From Atopobacter sp. AH10 (lineage in GTDB: Bacteria > Bacillota > Bacilli > Lactobacillales > Aerococcaceae): a stretch of 64,000 bases of DNA. The DNA is taken from the NCBI RefSeq assembly GCF_003664595.1, contig NZ_QXPZ01000002.1, positions 1 through 64,000 of the forward strand. Direction: 5' to 3'. A program made the position numbers and the translations under genes. The notes below the pieces were generated by a model. It worked only from the letters and a program-made list of their open reading frames with translations, ran no database searches and was not told the origin of the DNA. Shown one piece after another: positions 1 through 8,538 of the stretch (position 1 is its first letter; the number at the start of each line of letters is the position of its first letter).

Positions 1-424
1 GATTGGTTACAAAAGAAGTATTCACTTTTGCGCCGTTTCCATAAGTTATTTGACTAGCTACTAGAACATAATTAACCGACTCGTGATCTTTAGAGCCAAA
101 CAAAGTTAATCCTGGGGCAAATAAAAAGAACGGGATGTCCCGCTCGACGTAAAAATCCTTGATCTTTTTCAAAATAGAAAATGGTGGGTTGTCCACAACT
201 ACCGCTCCATTGGAATAGTCATAGTTTTCATAATCCCCTCCAGGATAGAAGGGGCGGACGACCTTGTTCCGATCGATTCCATATTCTTCCACCACAAAAT
301 CGAATACAACCAGATAGACCTCATCAGGTGTGTAACAATCATCCGTTGTCTTCTTCGGCTTAAATTTTTCGACAAAGCCCTCATAATCGTGAAATTTCTT
401 CTTATTTTGGCTATTTACTCCCAT
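1..424 (-). CDS. phage-type adenine-specific DNA methyltransferase, partial
   Basis: The gene runs off the left edge, so only the first 141 codons are visible. The reading frame is open throughout and starts at an ATG (424) preceded by AGGAGG at 429-434. The translation contains YTPDEVY near residue 31 and VVVDNPPFS near residue 75. The NPPF tetrapeptide is the catalytic motif IV of amino-methyltransferases acting on adenine, so DNA N6-adenine methylation is the likely activity. Phage genomes often carry short proteins of this kind, sometimes labelled ParB-like. The neighbouring papain-like phage head-protein domain supports a prophage origin. What I see is the motif and the start; the exact family and target sequence are inference. 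The C-terminal half is not in the window. Confidence 0.6.
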   Translation of the reverse strand, partial: MGVNSQNKKKFHDYEGFVEKFKPKKTTDDCYTPDEVYLVVFDFVVEEYGIDRNKVVRPFYPGGDYENYDYSNGAVVVDNPPFSILKKIKDFYVERDIPFFLFAPGLTLFGSKDHESVNYVLVASQITYGNGAKVNTSFVTN

Positions 425-489
425 TGTTCCTCCTAATTTTTCCTATAAAAATAGGCATCGACCTATCGTCAACACCTGAAAATCTGCGC

Positions 490-520
490 AAAAATAGCAC
501 CCCTCGATTGAGTGAGTGCT
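490..520 (-). terminator. rho-independent terminator after the 71-residue protein
   Basis: On the minus strand AGCAC pairs with GTGCT and CTC with GAG around an AATC loop, followed by a run of five T. It lies 28 bases beyond the stop codon at 548, so it ends the two-gene toxin-like unit. Confidence 0.6.
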
Positions 521-547
521 ACAAATTATTTATCTTCTTATCACTGC

Positions 548-763
548 TTACTGCCTATCTTTGAAAAAATCTTTCCAGAAAGGATTTTCTTTATCAAAGA
601 TCTCCTTCTGTTCTAACGTCAACTTATATGGATAATCTCTAAACATATTAAATTTCTTTTTTTTATCAAAAGAGAAAACCCACTCACCTATTACTTCAGG
701 ATTATCTAACCACCAAATTTTATCACTAGGGTCTTTTTTATACCATTTACTTAATTGTTCCAT
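548..763 (-). CDS. small hypothetical protein, possible immunity partner
   Basis: This encodes a 71-residue soluble, charged protein without signal peptide or membrane segment. Visible features are an aromatic IWWLDNPEVIGEW stretch near residues 16-28, a FSFDKKKKFNMF stretch at 30-41, and a KENPFWKDFF tail. It overlaps the end of the upstream papain-like gene by 17 bases, so the two are co-transcribed and probably translationally coupled. Small proteins of this general appearance sit directly downstream of toxin-like domains in phages and polymorphic toxin loci, which suggests an immunity role. That is inference from position; I do not recognise a family with certainty. A rho-independent terminator follows. 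Confidence 0.5.
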   Translation of the reverse strand: MEQLSKWYKKDPSDKIWWLDNPEVIGEWVFSFDKKKKFNMFRDYPYKLTLEQKEIFDKENPFWKDFFKDRQ

Positions 764-1481
764 GTGTTCCCTTTCTTTGCTCTGAATTAGCCGTATTGAT
801 ATATCCCAATAGCGACTTAAAATCTTGTGTTTTAAAATCGCTTTCTGCTATATCAATCATAAAGTCAAAATACGATGACGCCCCACGATCCGATGTTGTA
901 GTACAACCGAACCTTTCATGCAATGTATATTTTGGATTCCCATCAAAGTCAATCCAGCCATTATGGCTTGATGATTGCAATTCTAGATATTGCAACTTCC
1001 CTGTATCTGTTTTTCTAACAATCGATGCATGTTTTCCTACGCATAGATAGTATTCTTTATCTGCTTCTATTTGTTTTAAAAGTCTATTCCCAACCGTCAT
1101 AGAACTTTTACCATCAGCCCTTAATGATCTAATGCCGTTAGTTTTTGACAACTTAAAGAGATTTGCGGAACAAGAAAAGAAAATTCTGCTTTGACCATCT
1201 CTGAAATCCAACACATCCCAACCTTGTTTTTGGCCAATATAAGCAAGTCCGACTGACGCACACGACCCTTTAGTCATATCACCACCGGCTAAGCGTTTAA
1301 TGATCTCTTCGCTACTTAGCTTTTTATCCAAATCTCTAACATAGTTGTATTCTACCCCATTAGCATTGAGATTTTTAAAGAAGTAGTTATATATTTCATC
1401 ATCAGATTTTCTAGGCTTTTCTGCTTTTCTGATTTCTTTACTTAATTCAATTCTTTCCTCTATCTTACCATCTTTATCCAC
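747..1481 (-). CDS. papain-like domain of a phage minor head protein (likely C-terminal fragment)
   Basis: The 244 residues start with GTG, with GGAG four bases upstream. The C-terminal two thirds show a papain-like catalytic arrangement: Cys in TKGSCASVGLAY (about residue 73), His in CVGKHASIVRK (about 151) and a YLELQSS strand carrying the acidic residue. The same order is seen in C-terminal domains attached to phage minor head (SPP1 gp7/MuF) proteins. The frame stays open upstream of the GTG, back to a TGA at 1527-1529, and reads like protein (QDAWSKIWSD), so the gene appears to be the tail of a longer protein that has lost its N-terminus. Deamidase, protease or toxin activity is possible but not shown. 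The 71-residue protein overlaps its end. Confidence 0.5.
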   Translation of the reverse strand: MDKDGKIEERIELSKEIRKAEKPRKSDDEIYNYFFKNLNANGVEYNYVRDLDKKLSSEEIIKRLAGGDMTKGSCASVGLAYIGQKQGWDVLDFRDGQSRIFFSCSANLFKLSKTNGIRSLRADGKSSMTVGNRLLKQIEADKEYYLCVGKHASIVRKTDTGKLQYLELQSSSHNGWIDFDGNPKYTLHERFGCTTTSDRGASSYFDFMIDIAESDFKTQDFKSLLGYINTANSEQRKGTHGTIK

Positions 1482-1698
1482 ATCACTCCATATTTTCGAC
1501 CATGCATCTTGCCTTTTCCCTAGGTCTCAGCCGTATCTAACTTCTCTTCCCTCTTCCCCAGCCAAAAAGCCTCCTCTTATCTGCTTCTTCCTATTTTATA
1601 CAGGAGGAGTCAGTAACAAGAGGAGGATCTTTTCTATAGGCTAGTTGAGTGAAGGGCCTACCAGTAAAAATCTAATGGAATCCCTTCTCAAGTGGTAT

Positions 1699-2997
1699 TT
1701 AGTCTAATAAACCTAAACGTTTAAAGATAACATCCACTCGGCGAATATGGTAACGATAGTCAAAAGCATCATCAATTTCTTCTTTTGACAAGAGTTGGCT
1801 AATTTGTGGGTCAGATTCAACTAATGGACGAAAGGCCTTTTGGTGATCCCATGCTTCTGCTGTTTTAGGTTGAACCAAATCATAGGCAGCTTCACGGCTT
1901 AAACCTTTATCAATTAATTTCAACATCAAACGTTGACTGTAAATTAAGCCAAATGTTGTATCCATATTTTTCTTCATTTTTTCAGGAAAGACTGTTAATT
2001 GATCCACAATACGACTGAAGCGGTTCAAGATATAGTCAATCAGAATAGTGGTGTCTGGAATGATAATCCGTTCAGCAGACGAATGGGAGATATCCCGTTC
2101 ATGCCATAAGGAGACATTTTCATAAGCTGTTAGCATATGTCCTCGAATTACCCGAGCTAAACCAGTCACATTTTCAGAACCAATTGGATTTCTCTTATGT
2201 GGCATAGCGGAAGAACCTTTTTGCCCTTTAGCAAAATATTCTTCTACTTCACGTTGTTCCGTCTTTTGTAAACCGCGAATTTCAGTAGCGAAACGTTCGA
2301 TAGAGGTCGCTATTAAAGCTAGACAAGCAAGGTATTCTGCATGTAAATCACGTGGAAGAACTTGAGTCGATATATTTTGTGGGCGAATACCTAAGTGCTC
2401 GCAGACATATTCTTCTACTTCAGGTGGGGTATTGGCAAAAGTTCCTACAGCCCCAGAGATTTTCCCAGCTTCTACTTGGGCTCTTGCATGCTCGAAACGT
2501 TCCTTATTCCTTAGCATTTCGGCATACCATGTGGCGATCTTTAAACCAAAAGTAGTCGGTTCGGCATGAACCCCATGTGTCCGTCCCATTTCAACCGTAT
2601 CTTTATATTTCAAAGCTTTTTCTTTTAAAACCTTTAAGAATCTATCTATATCGCTGGCGATAATATCATTGGCTTGTTTATAGAGATACCCATAAGCTGT
2701 ATCCACCACATCAGTAGAGGTTAAGCCATAGTGAACCCATTTTTTCTCTTCGCCTAAAGATTCACTCACGCACCTAGTAAAGGCTACCACGTCATGACGC
2801 GTTTCTTTTTCAAGTTCAAGAATACGGTCTACTTTAAACTGTGCATTTCTCCGCAAAGCTTTCGTATCTTCTTCTGGAATTTCTCCTAAAGAAGCCCATG
2901 CTTCAGCGGCTAAAATTTCTACTTCTAGCCATGCAGCGTACTTGTTCTGTTCGCTCCAAATGGCTTTCATTTCTGGTCTGGTATATCGATCAATCAT
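1699..2997 (-). CDS. purB: adenylosuccinate lyase
   Basis: This cytoplasmic enzyme of purine synthesis splits SAICAR to AICAR and adenylosuccinate to AMP, releasing fumarate each time. The 432-residue protein has the usual length. The fumarase/aspartase-superfamily signature [10 protein letters not shown] is at 262-271 with the catalytic Ser, and the acid His is in [10 protein letters not shown] near 141. The ATG is preceded by AAGGAGAGA, and a promoter (TTGAAA, 17 bases, TATGAT) lies just upstream. It stands alone, with no other pur gene in the window, so it is probably transcribed as a single gene. The identification is secure. Confidence 0.97.
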   Translation of the reverse strand: MIDRYTRPEMKAIWSEQNKYAAWLEVEILAAEAWASLGEIPEEDTKALRRNAQFKVDRILELEKETRHDVVAFTRCVSESLGEEKKWVHYGLTSTDVVDTAYGYLYKQANDIIASDIDRFLKVLKEKALKYKDTVEMGRTHGVHAEPTTFGLKIATWYAEMLRNKERFEHARAQVEAGKISGAVGTFANTPPEVEEYVCEHLGIRPQNISTQVLPRDLHAEYLACLALIATSIERFATEIRGLQKTEQREVEEYFAKGQKGSSAMPHKRNPIGSENVTGLARVIRGHMLTAYENVSLWHERDISHSSAERIIIPDTTILIDYILNRFSRIVDQLTVFPEKMKKNMDTTFGLIYSQRLMLKLIDKGLSREAAYDLVQPKTAEAWDHQKAFRPLVESDPQISQLLSKEEIDDAFDYRYHIRRVDVIFKRLGLLD

Positions 2998-3031
2998 CTG
3001 TCTTCTCTCCTTATATTGTTACACTCTCACC

Positions 3032-3060
3032 ATCATACAAGGTCAATCCCTAAATTTCAA
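3032..3060 (-). promoter_or_regulatory. purB promoter
   Basis: On the minus strand TTGAAA (3055-3060) and TATGAT (3032-3037) are separated by exactly 17 bases. The predicted start gives a leader of about 30 bases before the purB ATG. This is inferred from consensus match only. Confidence 0.55.
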
Positions 3061-3211
3061 ACCTTGATAAAGCTGGCTGGATCTAAAAAACTGATATCTC
3101 TGCTTGATAAAGTCTCCTAAGCGAGCTATAGCGTGGCTTATCCAGATACACTTTTTACAGCCTTTACTAGCTAGACACCCTACACAAAGTTAAATGCCCT
3201 TCTAGATCAGC

Positions 3212-3676
3212 CTAAAGTCCATATTTTTCTTTGATAAAAGCTAAGAGTGCATCAGTTCCCTTGTCGATATCTTTGTATGTTTGGTCAAAATTATGGGTAT
3301 ACCAAGGGTCGGCGATATCTCTCTCCTCTTTGGTGTAGGACAATAGGCGCTGGCACTTTTTCTCTAGACCGGTTGGAGCCAGCTTTTGCATATCAGCCAA
3401 ATTTTGCTTATCCATTCCTAAAAGGTAATCATATAGAATAAAATCCTCTACTGTCAATGGCCTAGAAATCAATCCTTCTGAAGATAAGCCATGTTCTTGC
3501 AACTTGGCTACTGTTCCCTGATGAGCCCCCTTGCCTTCTTCCCAATTAGATGTTCCGGCAGAATCTACAAAGATCTTATCCCCTAAACCGGCTTTCTCCA
3601 CCTTATGACGAAAAACAGCTTCTGCCATTGGAGAGCGGCAAATATTTCCTAAACAGACAAATAATACCCTAATCAT
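3212..3676 (-). CDS. low-molecular-weight protein tyrosine phosphatase
   Basis: The 154-residue cytoplasmic enzyme hydrolyses phosphotyrosine. The N-terminal P-loop CLGNICRS places the nucleophile Cys at 8 and Arg at 14, and the general acid Asp is in the DPW motif near 123. Length and architecture match the LMW-PTP family, whose bacterial members often act on tyrosine kinases controlling capsule or on arginine phosphorylation; which applies here is unknown. The start has an AGGAG site. It follows the YjjG-type HAD gene by 34 bases, so the two probably form an operon. No kinase gene is near. Confidence 0.92.
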   Translation of the reverse strand: MIRVLFVCLGNICRSPMAEAVFRHKVEKAGLGDKIFVDSAGTSNWEEGKGAHQGTVAKLQEHGLSSEGLISRPLTVEDFILYDYLLGMDKQNLADMQKLAPTGLEKKCQRLLSYTKEERDIADPWYTHNFDQTYKDIDKGTDALLAFIKEKYGL

Positions 3677-3710
3677 GCAAACACTCCTTCTCCCCTGATG
3701 TTAAGATTTA

Positions 3711-4406
3711 TCATTTCTCTAGAAGACTTGGTAATTCCTTGATATCGTGGATAATATATGTCGTCTTTAAATCTGTCCCCTGTTTCTTCCAATCTATCCA
3801 ACAGGTATCTATCCCAGATTGCAAGCCACCCTTTATATCTGATGTCAAAGAATCTCCAACTAATAAAATGTTTTCCTTGCTAACTCCCTTGAATTGATCT
3901 AGAACATAGCTGAAAAAAGCAGGATCAGGTTTTGGAGTTCCAATCTTTTCAGATATAAATATTTTATCAAAATACTTTTCTAAGCCAGATAATTTAAGAC
4001 GGCTCTCCTGATTACGAGCGGTACCATTCGTCACCACTGCCAGTTGATAGCCCTTGTCTTTAAGCCATTGAAGGACTTCTTTTGCTCCTGGTATTAACTG
4101 GGTCTGTAGACAAATATGATCCATATAGGTCCTAGATACTTTTTCAGGATCAAGTGGCAATTTTAGCTCTTTCAAAAAATCGCGAAAACGATTGATGTAA
4201 ATAGCTTCTTTTTTTATTTCACCTCGTTCAAACCGTCTCCAATAAGATTCGTTAATTTCATGATAGCTATCCAAGTCTTTTGAAGTGATTTGATAGTGAT
4301 AGCAAGCTAAAGCTTCTTTCAAAGCTTCTTTTTCACCTGCATCAAAATCCAAAAGGGTCATATCTACATCCATCAATAATAATTTATAGTCCGACTTCTT
4401 TAGCAT
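3711..4406 (-). CDS. YjjG-type HAD nucleotidase
   Basis: This 231-residue HAD-superfamily phosphatase has motif I MDVDMTLLD (Asp13 and Asp15), motif II VVTNGT, the lysine of motif III in TPKPDPAFF and motif IV LLVGDSLTSD. The long helical cap after motif I and the SDIKGG ending match the YjjG/YfnB group, whose Escherichia coli member is a 5'-nucleotidase clearing non-canonical pyrimidine nucleotides. The substrate here is inferred from family only. It is the first gene of a likely pair with the tyrosine phosphatase downstream. Confidence 0.85.
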   Translation of the reverse strand: MLKKSDYKLLLMDVDMTLLDFDAGEKEALKEALACYHYQITSKDLDSYHEINESYWRRFERGEIKKEAIYINRFRDFLKELKLPLDPEKVSRTYMDHICLQTQLIPGAKEVLQWLKDKGYQLAVVTNGTARNQESRLKLSGLEKYFDKIFISEKIGTPKPDPAFFSYVLDQFKGVSKENILLVGDSLTSDIKGGLQSGIDTCWIDWKKQGTDLKTTYIIHDIKELPSLLEK

Positions 4407-4523
4407 GCTATTCCTTCCTCGTTATTATGTCTTTCATTGAGGTCAGTATATCAAAAAAATACGCTTCATTTCAAAAGCTACATAAAAAATGCCGACCTTC
4501 ATAAAAAGTCGACACTTTTTTGC

Positions 4524-4676
4524 TTAGTCTTCTTTACGTTTCTTAACGAGCTGCCAAACTAAAAAGCTGACGGGCAATAAGCCGATTGATAATTCCACTA
4601 CTTGGTGTTTTTGATTATGTTCGTCGTAATAAGCATGGTGGTTGAAATAACCAATGAGTAATTTTTTCCAATCCAT
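4524..4676 (-). CDS. small hypothetical protein with C-terminal hydrophobic segment
   Basis: The 50-residue protein starts at the ATG at 4676, which has a strong AAGGAGG site eight bases upstream; an in-frame start 14 codons earlier lacks such a site. It begins MDWKKLLIGYFNHHAYYDE and ends with a hydrophobic stretch (VELSIGLLPVSFLVWQLV) followed by KKRKED, which could be a single membrane-associated helix with a positive inside end. I recognise no family. It lies alone between the ADP-ribosylglycohydrolase terminator and the HAD gene. That a real product is made is supported mainly by the ribosome binding site. Confidence 0.55.
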   Translation of the reverse strand: MDWKKLLIGYFNHHAYYDEHNQKHQVVELSIGLLPVSFLVWQLVKKRKED

Positions 4677-4734
4677 CGTTATCGCCTCCTTTTTAATATA
4701 ATAGCAAAATTTAGCCACTATAGGGAATAGTTTC

Positions 4735-4789
4735 TAAAAAAACTTTCCCTTTAACTCTAAGGAAGAAAGCTTTTTGAGTTAAAGGGAAA
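4735..4789 (-). terminator. strong rho-independent terminator
   Basis: A perfect 14-bp inverted repeat (TTTCCCTTTAACTC at 4744-4757 with its complement at 4776-4789) encloses an 18-base loop. On the minus strand it is followed at once by GTTTTTTTAG. It lies 230 bases downstream of the ADP-ribosylglycohydrolase gene and upstream of the 50-residue gene. Confidence 0.75.
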
Positions 4790-4872
4790 TCGCTTTATAA
4801 AAATCCAACCCTACCCGTTCCAAATGCAATTTACTTTTTGACTTGAAGAGGAATCGCTTTATAAAAAAACTA
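4788..4872. repeat. direct repeat pair in the 4677-5018 gap
   Basis: ATCGCTTTATAAAAA occurs at 4789-4803 and again around 4853-4868, about 65 bases apart, directly after the terminator stem. The rest of this 342-base gap shows no gene. Confidence 0.5.
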
Positions 4873-5018
4873 GTGGCTTAGTTTGGATTCTAGCTCAGAA
4901 AAATAAAACTCAGCTATATCAACTGATGCATTGTCCCCTACTGGTCTCTAGAACAGATTCAGAATGCAGGCTCACATCATTTTTATACTAAAAAACTTTC
5001 CCCCAGAAAATTCTCCTG

Positions 5019-5831
5019 TCACTCTTTCTCAAGATTAGCTATAAATCTCTCAAAATTTTCTTGGATAGTCAAAAGATCATTGGGTAAGTAGCTATAAATT
5101 TTTTTTACTATATTTTCTGGGATAGTCCCATAATAAGCTTCAGCAATAGCTCCAGCTATAGAAGCTTGCGTATCTGTATCTCCTCCTAAGAGGACCGCTG
5201 AACGAATAGCACTTTCCACATGGTGACTTTCCAAAAAGGCAACAATAGCTTGTGGAATACTCCCTTGGCAAGTCGCATCGAACTGATAAATATCTTTAAT
5301 ATCTCTCAAGGTGAACGAAAGCTTGTAGCCAAAACGTTGAGTCATATAATAGCGAATTTCTGCCTTCGTAGCCCCTTTTCTGGCTAAATAAATAGCAGCA
5401 GCAACTGCTTGGGCACCCTTAATTCCTTCTGGATGGTTATGGCTGACTTCTGCCGTTGCTTTAGCATAGGCCTCTACCTCTTGTAAGTTATGGCAACAAT
5501 AGGCTACAGGAGACACTCTCATGGCTGAACCATTGCCACAACTGCCATATGGCCTTGAATCGTCACTTTCCAACCATTGATGAAATTGCTTGCCATATCC
5601 TACATCTGGATACTTTCTCCCTAATTTTTTCATGGAAGAAATCACTGCAGATTTACATGATTCAAGATCGCCGTAGCCTTGTATGAGACCTTCTGCTATC
5701 GCTAACGTCATGACTGTATCATCAGTAAAATGGGCATCATCTGAAAACATGTCAAAACGTGGCCTTAAGCCTTTTACTCCTTTCCGCTCAAATGCACTTC
5801 CTGCTATGTCTCCCCAGATTGCCCCTAACAT
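5019..5831 (-). CDS. ADP-ribosylglycohydrolase family protein
   Basis: The 270-residue protein belongs to the DraG/ARH fold, which hydrolyses ADP-ribose from proteins or related substrates using two metal ions. Visible metal-site motifs are GDIAGS near the N-terminus, FTDDTVMTLA around residue 33 and GGDTDTQASIAGAIAEAYYG near the C-terminus. I chose the ATG at 5831 because GGGAGG lies six bases before it; in-frame ATGs at 5837 and 5849 are in or before that site. No ADP-ribosyltransferase lies nearby, so the substrate is unknown. The gene is flanked by a terminator downstream and a 37-bp tandem repeat upstream, so it is probably monocistronic. Confidence 0.88.
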   Translation of the reverse strand: MLGAIWGDIAGSAFERKGVKGLRPRFDMFSDDAHFTDDTVMTLAIAEGLIQGYGDLESCKSAVISSMKKLGRKYPDVGYGKQFHQWLESDDSRPYGSCGNGSAMRVSPVAYCCHNLQEVEAYAKATAEVSHNHPEGIKGAQAVAAAIYLARKGATKAEIRYYMTQRFGYKLSFTLRDIKDIYQFDATCQGSIPQAIVAFLESHHVESAIRSAVLLGGDTDTQASIAGAIAEAYYGTIPENIVKKIYSYLPNDLLTIQENFERFIANLEKE

Positions 5832-5985
5832 CTTCATCCTCCCTTTCATCTTGCCGAATACAAGCCTAGTATAGAACCTTTACTTCAGCTTTGACTTATT
5901 TCTTATTTTCCCTCAGCCAAAAAGAAAAATATCAAGTCCTAGTCAAGCAACTTCTACGCTTTAACATTGAAGAGTTGCCCACATT

Positions 5986-6134
5986 CTAGTGTAAGCTCCA
6001 CTAGCTAGATGGTTGAAATAGACTTAGTGTAAGCTCTACTAGCTAGGCGGTTAATATATTCTAGTGTAAGCTCTACTTGCCAGACGGTGAAAATATTCTA
6101 GTGTAAGCTCCACTAGCTAGACGGTTGAAATAGC
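5986..6134. repeat. four tandem copies of a 37-bp unit
   Basis: Copies begin at about 5986, 6024, 6061 and 6098. Each resembles CTAGTGTAAGCTCCACTAGC followed by TAGACGGTTGAAATAT, with a few substitutions. The array fills most of the 318-base gap between the EamA transporter stop and the ADP-ribosylglycohydrolase start. No coding capacity is seen. Confidence 0.85.
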
Positions 6135-6149
6135 ATTTTAATCTCTTCA

Positions 6150-7079
6150 CTATGCTATTTTCTTTCCCTTCATCATGCTTACTTTTTTCTTATCAGGACG
6201 TTTGCGTGTCAACATAATCACTGACCCAACAACTAAAATGGTTCCAAGCATTTCAATCCATCCATAGGCTTCTTTAAAAATAAAAGCCGATAGTACTGTG
6301 ACTAAAAGTGGCTGAACCGCTGATAAAATAGACGTCATCGAAGGGTCAATATATTTTAAACTTGTTGTATAAGTAATAAAAGCCATGGCTGTCCCAACCA
6401 CAATCACAAAAGCCAACAAGATGAGACTTGTCATATTCGTTTGCATTTCTACTTTATAGATAGGATGAACCAATTGAAAGGCTAGTCCACCCAAAAACAT
6501 CCCCCATCCAATGACTGTAGAGGCACAATATTCCGCTAATAGATGACGGGGTTGAACCGTATAAAAAGCTACACATACACCTGTCATCAGAGAAAGAAAG
6601 ACCCCTATTAAGGACATGTTTAAATGGTGCAAATCCCCATTGGTTACAATTAGAGCCACACCCGCTACTGTAGATAAGACAAAAAATAATTCAGACAAGA
6701 GGAAATCTTTTTCTTTGGTCAGCACCAAATAGAGGTATACAAAAACAGGTGCCATAAATTGAACAATGGTCACTAAAGCTGCTCCAGAAACTTCAATCCC
6801 TTTAAAAAAGCAATATTGGGCACTAGCCATTCCTAAAATGCTATAAGCTAGCATTTGTAAGACATCTTTAGGACTCTTAAAGAAAACAAATATATTATCT
6901 CCTAAAAAAAGGGCGCTATAGACTAAAACGCAAAAACCTGAAATGAGTAAACGAATACTCACTAGCCATTCAGATCCTGCCTGATAGCTATCAAATAGCA
7001 CTTGCGCACACAAAGATGACAAACCGAACATTGCACTCCCCATAAGGGCTAAGATAATTCCCCAACGCCGACTATTCAT
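6150..7079 (-). CDS. EamA/DMT-family transporter
   Basis: The 309-residue membrane protein has about ten hydrophobic segments arranged as two homologous EamA halves (for example LMGSAMFGLSSLCAQVLF early and LSAVQPLLVTVLSAFIFKEA late). The second half carries the typical SLKYIDPSMTSILSAVQPL motif. Such drug/metabolite transporters export amino acids or other small metabolites; the substrate cannot be told from the sequence. I chose the ATG at 7079 because GAGGAGG lies five bases upstream; an alternative TTG start 16 codons earlier has no such site. It ends with a lysine-rich tail. A terminator of the upstream HAD gene separates the two. Confidence 0.88.
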   Translation of the reverse strand: MNSRRWGIILALMGSAMFGLSSLCAQVLFDSYQAGSEWLVSIRLLISGFCVLVYSALFLGDNIFVFFKSPKDVLQMLAYSILGMASAQYCFFKGIEVSGAALVTIVQFMAPVFVYLYLVLTKEKDFLLSELFFVLSTVAGVALIVTNGDLHHLNMSLIGVFLSLMTGVCVAFYTVQPRHLLAEYCASTVIGWGMFLGGLAFQLVHPIYKVEMQTNMTSLILLAFVIVVGTAMAFITYTTSLKYIDPSMTSILSAVQPLLVTVLSAFIFKEAYGWIEMLGTILVVGSVIMLTRKRPDKKKVSMMKGKKIA

Positions 7080-7154
7080 TTTTTCCTCCTCATCTACTGG
7101 CAAAGGTCCAGAGAATTTCCAATCCAAAAATAAAACGTTTACATTTCTCTTGAT

Positions 7155-7187
7155 AAAAGAAAGGTCAAGCCAGGTCGACCTTCTTTT
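7155..7187 (-). terminator. terminator after the second HAD gene
   Basis: AAAAGAAGGTC pairs with GACCTTTCTTTT with one bulge around a ten-base loop, giving a T-rich 3' side on the minus strand, 30 bases past the stop at 7217. Confidence 0.6.
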
Positions 7188-7216
7188 GTTTGACTGATCA
7201 ACTAATAGATCCCTAA

Positions 7217-7933
7217 TTAGTGAGATAAAAGCCCTTCTTTAAGCATCCATTTGGTTAATTCCTTGAAATCGTTAACTACTGGATAGTGATGGCATTCATC
7301 CGTTTGGTGACAATTAAAGTAAACTGGAGACCAATTTGCTCGAGCAGATGCTTCGATATCGTTTCCATAGTGATCACCAATGTAATATATTGGCTTTCCT
7401 GCCATCTGTAAATCATTCGCCACAAAATCAAAAATAGCTTGATCTGGTTTACTGTGCCCAATAGCATCTGAAACATAGACTCGCTCACTTGTCACATAGT
7501 CTTTTACCCCTAAAGCTAGACATTTCAGCTCTTGGTCTGGGCTAGGTCCATTGGTTAAAACAAAAAGGGTAATATGATCCTCTTTTTTTAACCGACTCAA
7601 TAATTCTTTAGCAGCTGGTCGTAAAACAATCATATTTTTATATTCTTGATAGAGTTGATTGAATCGATCTGCTTGGTCTCTAGTCGCTTCTTGGCCAAAA
7701 TAAGCATAAGTCCGAATTACCCGTCCTCGACGATAGTCCTCCTTGGATTTTTCGCCCCGCATAAAGGCTTGATACTCCTCAATGGAGAGTTCTTGATACT
7801 TTTCATTGAAGTCCTCAAATGATACCTCTAGTGGCAAGTCCTCGTTCATGCTTTCATACACCCTAGCATAAACCTCATTCCTATCATACAAGGTATCATC
7901 CAAATCAAATCCAATTGCTATTGATCTTGTCAT
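7217..7933 (-). CDS. HAD-family hydrolase
   Basis: The 238-residue soluble protein carries all four HAD motifs: GFDLDDTLYD (nucleophile Asp10, acid Asp12), FVLTNG, the lysine in GHSKPDQAIF and YYIGDHYGNDIEAS. The helical cap places it in subfamily I, with phosphoglycolate phosphatase and YjjG/PynA-like nucleotidases. The substrate is not predictable. The start has GGAGG ten bases upstream. A strong hairpin lies 30-50 bases before the ATG and might attenuate it. The gene is flanked by terminators, so it stands alone. Confidence 0.85.
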   Translation of the reverse strand: MTRSIAIGFDLDDTLYDRNEVYARVYESMNEDLPLEVSFEDFNEKYQELSIEEYQAFMRGEKSKEDYRRGRVIRTYAYFGQEATRDQADRFNQLYQEYKNMIVLRPAAKELLSRLKKEDHITLFVLTNGPSPDQELKCLALGVKDYVTSERVYVSDAIGHSKPDQAIFDFVANDLQMAGKPIYYIGDHYGNDIEASARANWSPVYFNCHQTDECHHYPVVNDFKELTKWMLKEGLLSH

Positions 7934-7962
7934 TCTATTCTTTCCTCCATGTTGACATGAAA

Positions 7963-7983
7963 AAGAAGGGGAGTCCCCCTCTT
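7963..7983 (-). terminator. hairpin with T-run in the leader of the HAD gene
   Basis: On the minus strand AAGAGGGG pairs with CCCCTTCTT around GAC, followed by TTTTT. It sits 30-50 bases upstream of the start at 7933, with no minus-strand gene upstream of it, so it may act as an attenuator or end a small RNA. Confidence 0.45.
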
Positions 7984-8097
7984 ATCCTTCATCTATCTTA
8001 TTTATAACGGATAGTCCTGTTAAATGCAATAAATCTTCCTAATTATCATGAAACTTTTAACAGGCTATGAGAATTCTTTCTTTTTCCCCTATTAGCC

Positions 8098-8280
8098 TTC
8101 TCTTTCTGTCTTACGCCTACTAGATAGTTTTTACTCCGATCCTTCTCTTTCTGTCTTATGTCTACTAGATAGTTTTTTCCTCCGTTCTTTCTCTTTCTGC
8201 CTTATGCCTAATAGATAGTTTTTTCCTCCGTTCTTTCTCTTTCTGCCTTATGCCTAATAGATATTTTTTACGAATATCTT
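8098..8280. repeat. tandem array of a ~46-bp unit
   Basis: TTCTCTTTCTG begins at 8098, 8143, 8189 and 8235. Each copy is followed by C/TTTATGCCTAMTAGATAGTT-like sequence and a pyrimidine-rich spacer. It occupies the divergent gap (7934-8538) between the HAD gene and the lipoprotein gene. Confidence 0.8.
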
Positions 8281-8371
8281 TCTCTTTTCAATCCTCTGCC
8301 TACTAGCCAGCTTTTTACTAGATATCTTTTTCAATACATTTACCGCTTCACTCGAACTTTTACTCGATTTT

Positions 8372-8380
8372 TGCTACAAT
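8372..8380 (+). promoter_or_regulatory. extended -10 promoter candidate for the lipoprotein gene
   Basis: TGCTACAAT fits an extended -10 element (TGn plus TACAAT). No good -35 is seen 17 bases upstream. The leader to the ATG at 8539 would be about 150 bases. Confidence 0.35.
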
Positions 8381-8538
8381 AAACAAGCCGATCTAGCTTG
8401 ACAACTTGACAACAGCCTGTTAGCTATGTATCTTTGTAACTATTGTCTTAGCTTTTCCCCTCGCTACATATTTTCTATGCTTCAGCTCTTTTACAACACT
8501 TATTAGCTATTTAAAACTTCCAAAGAAAGGATCCTTTT

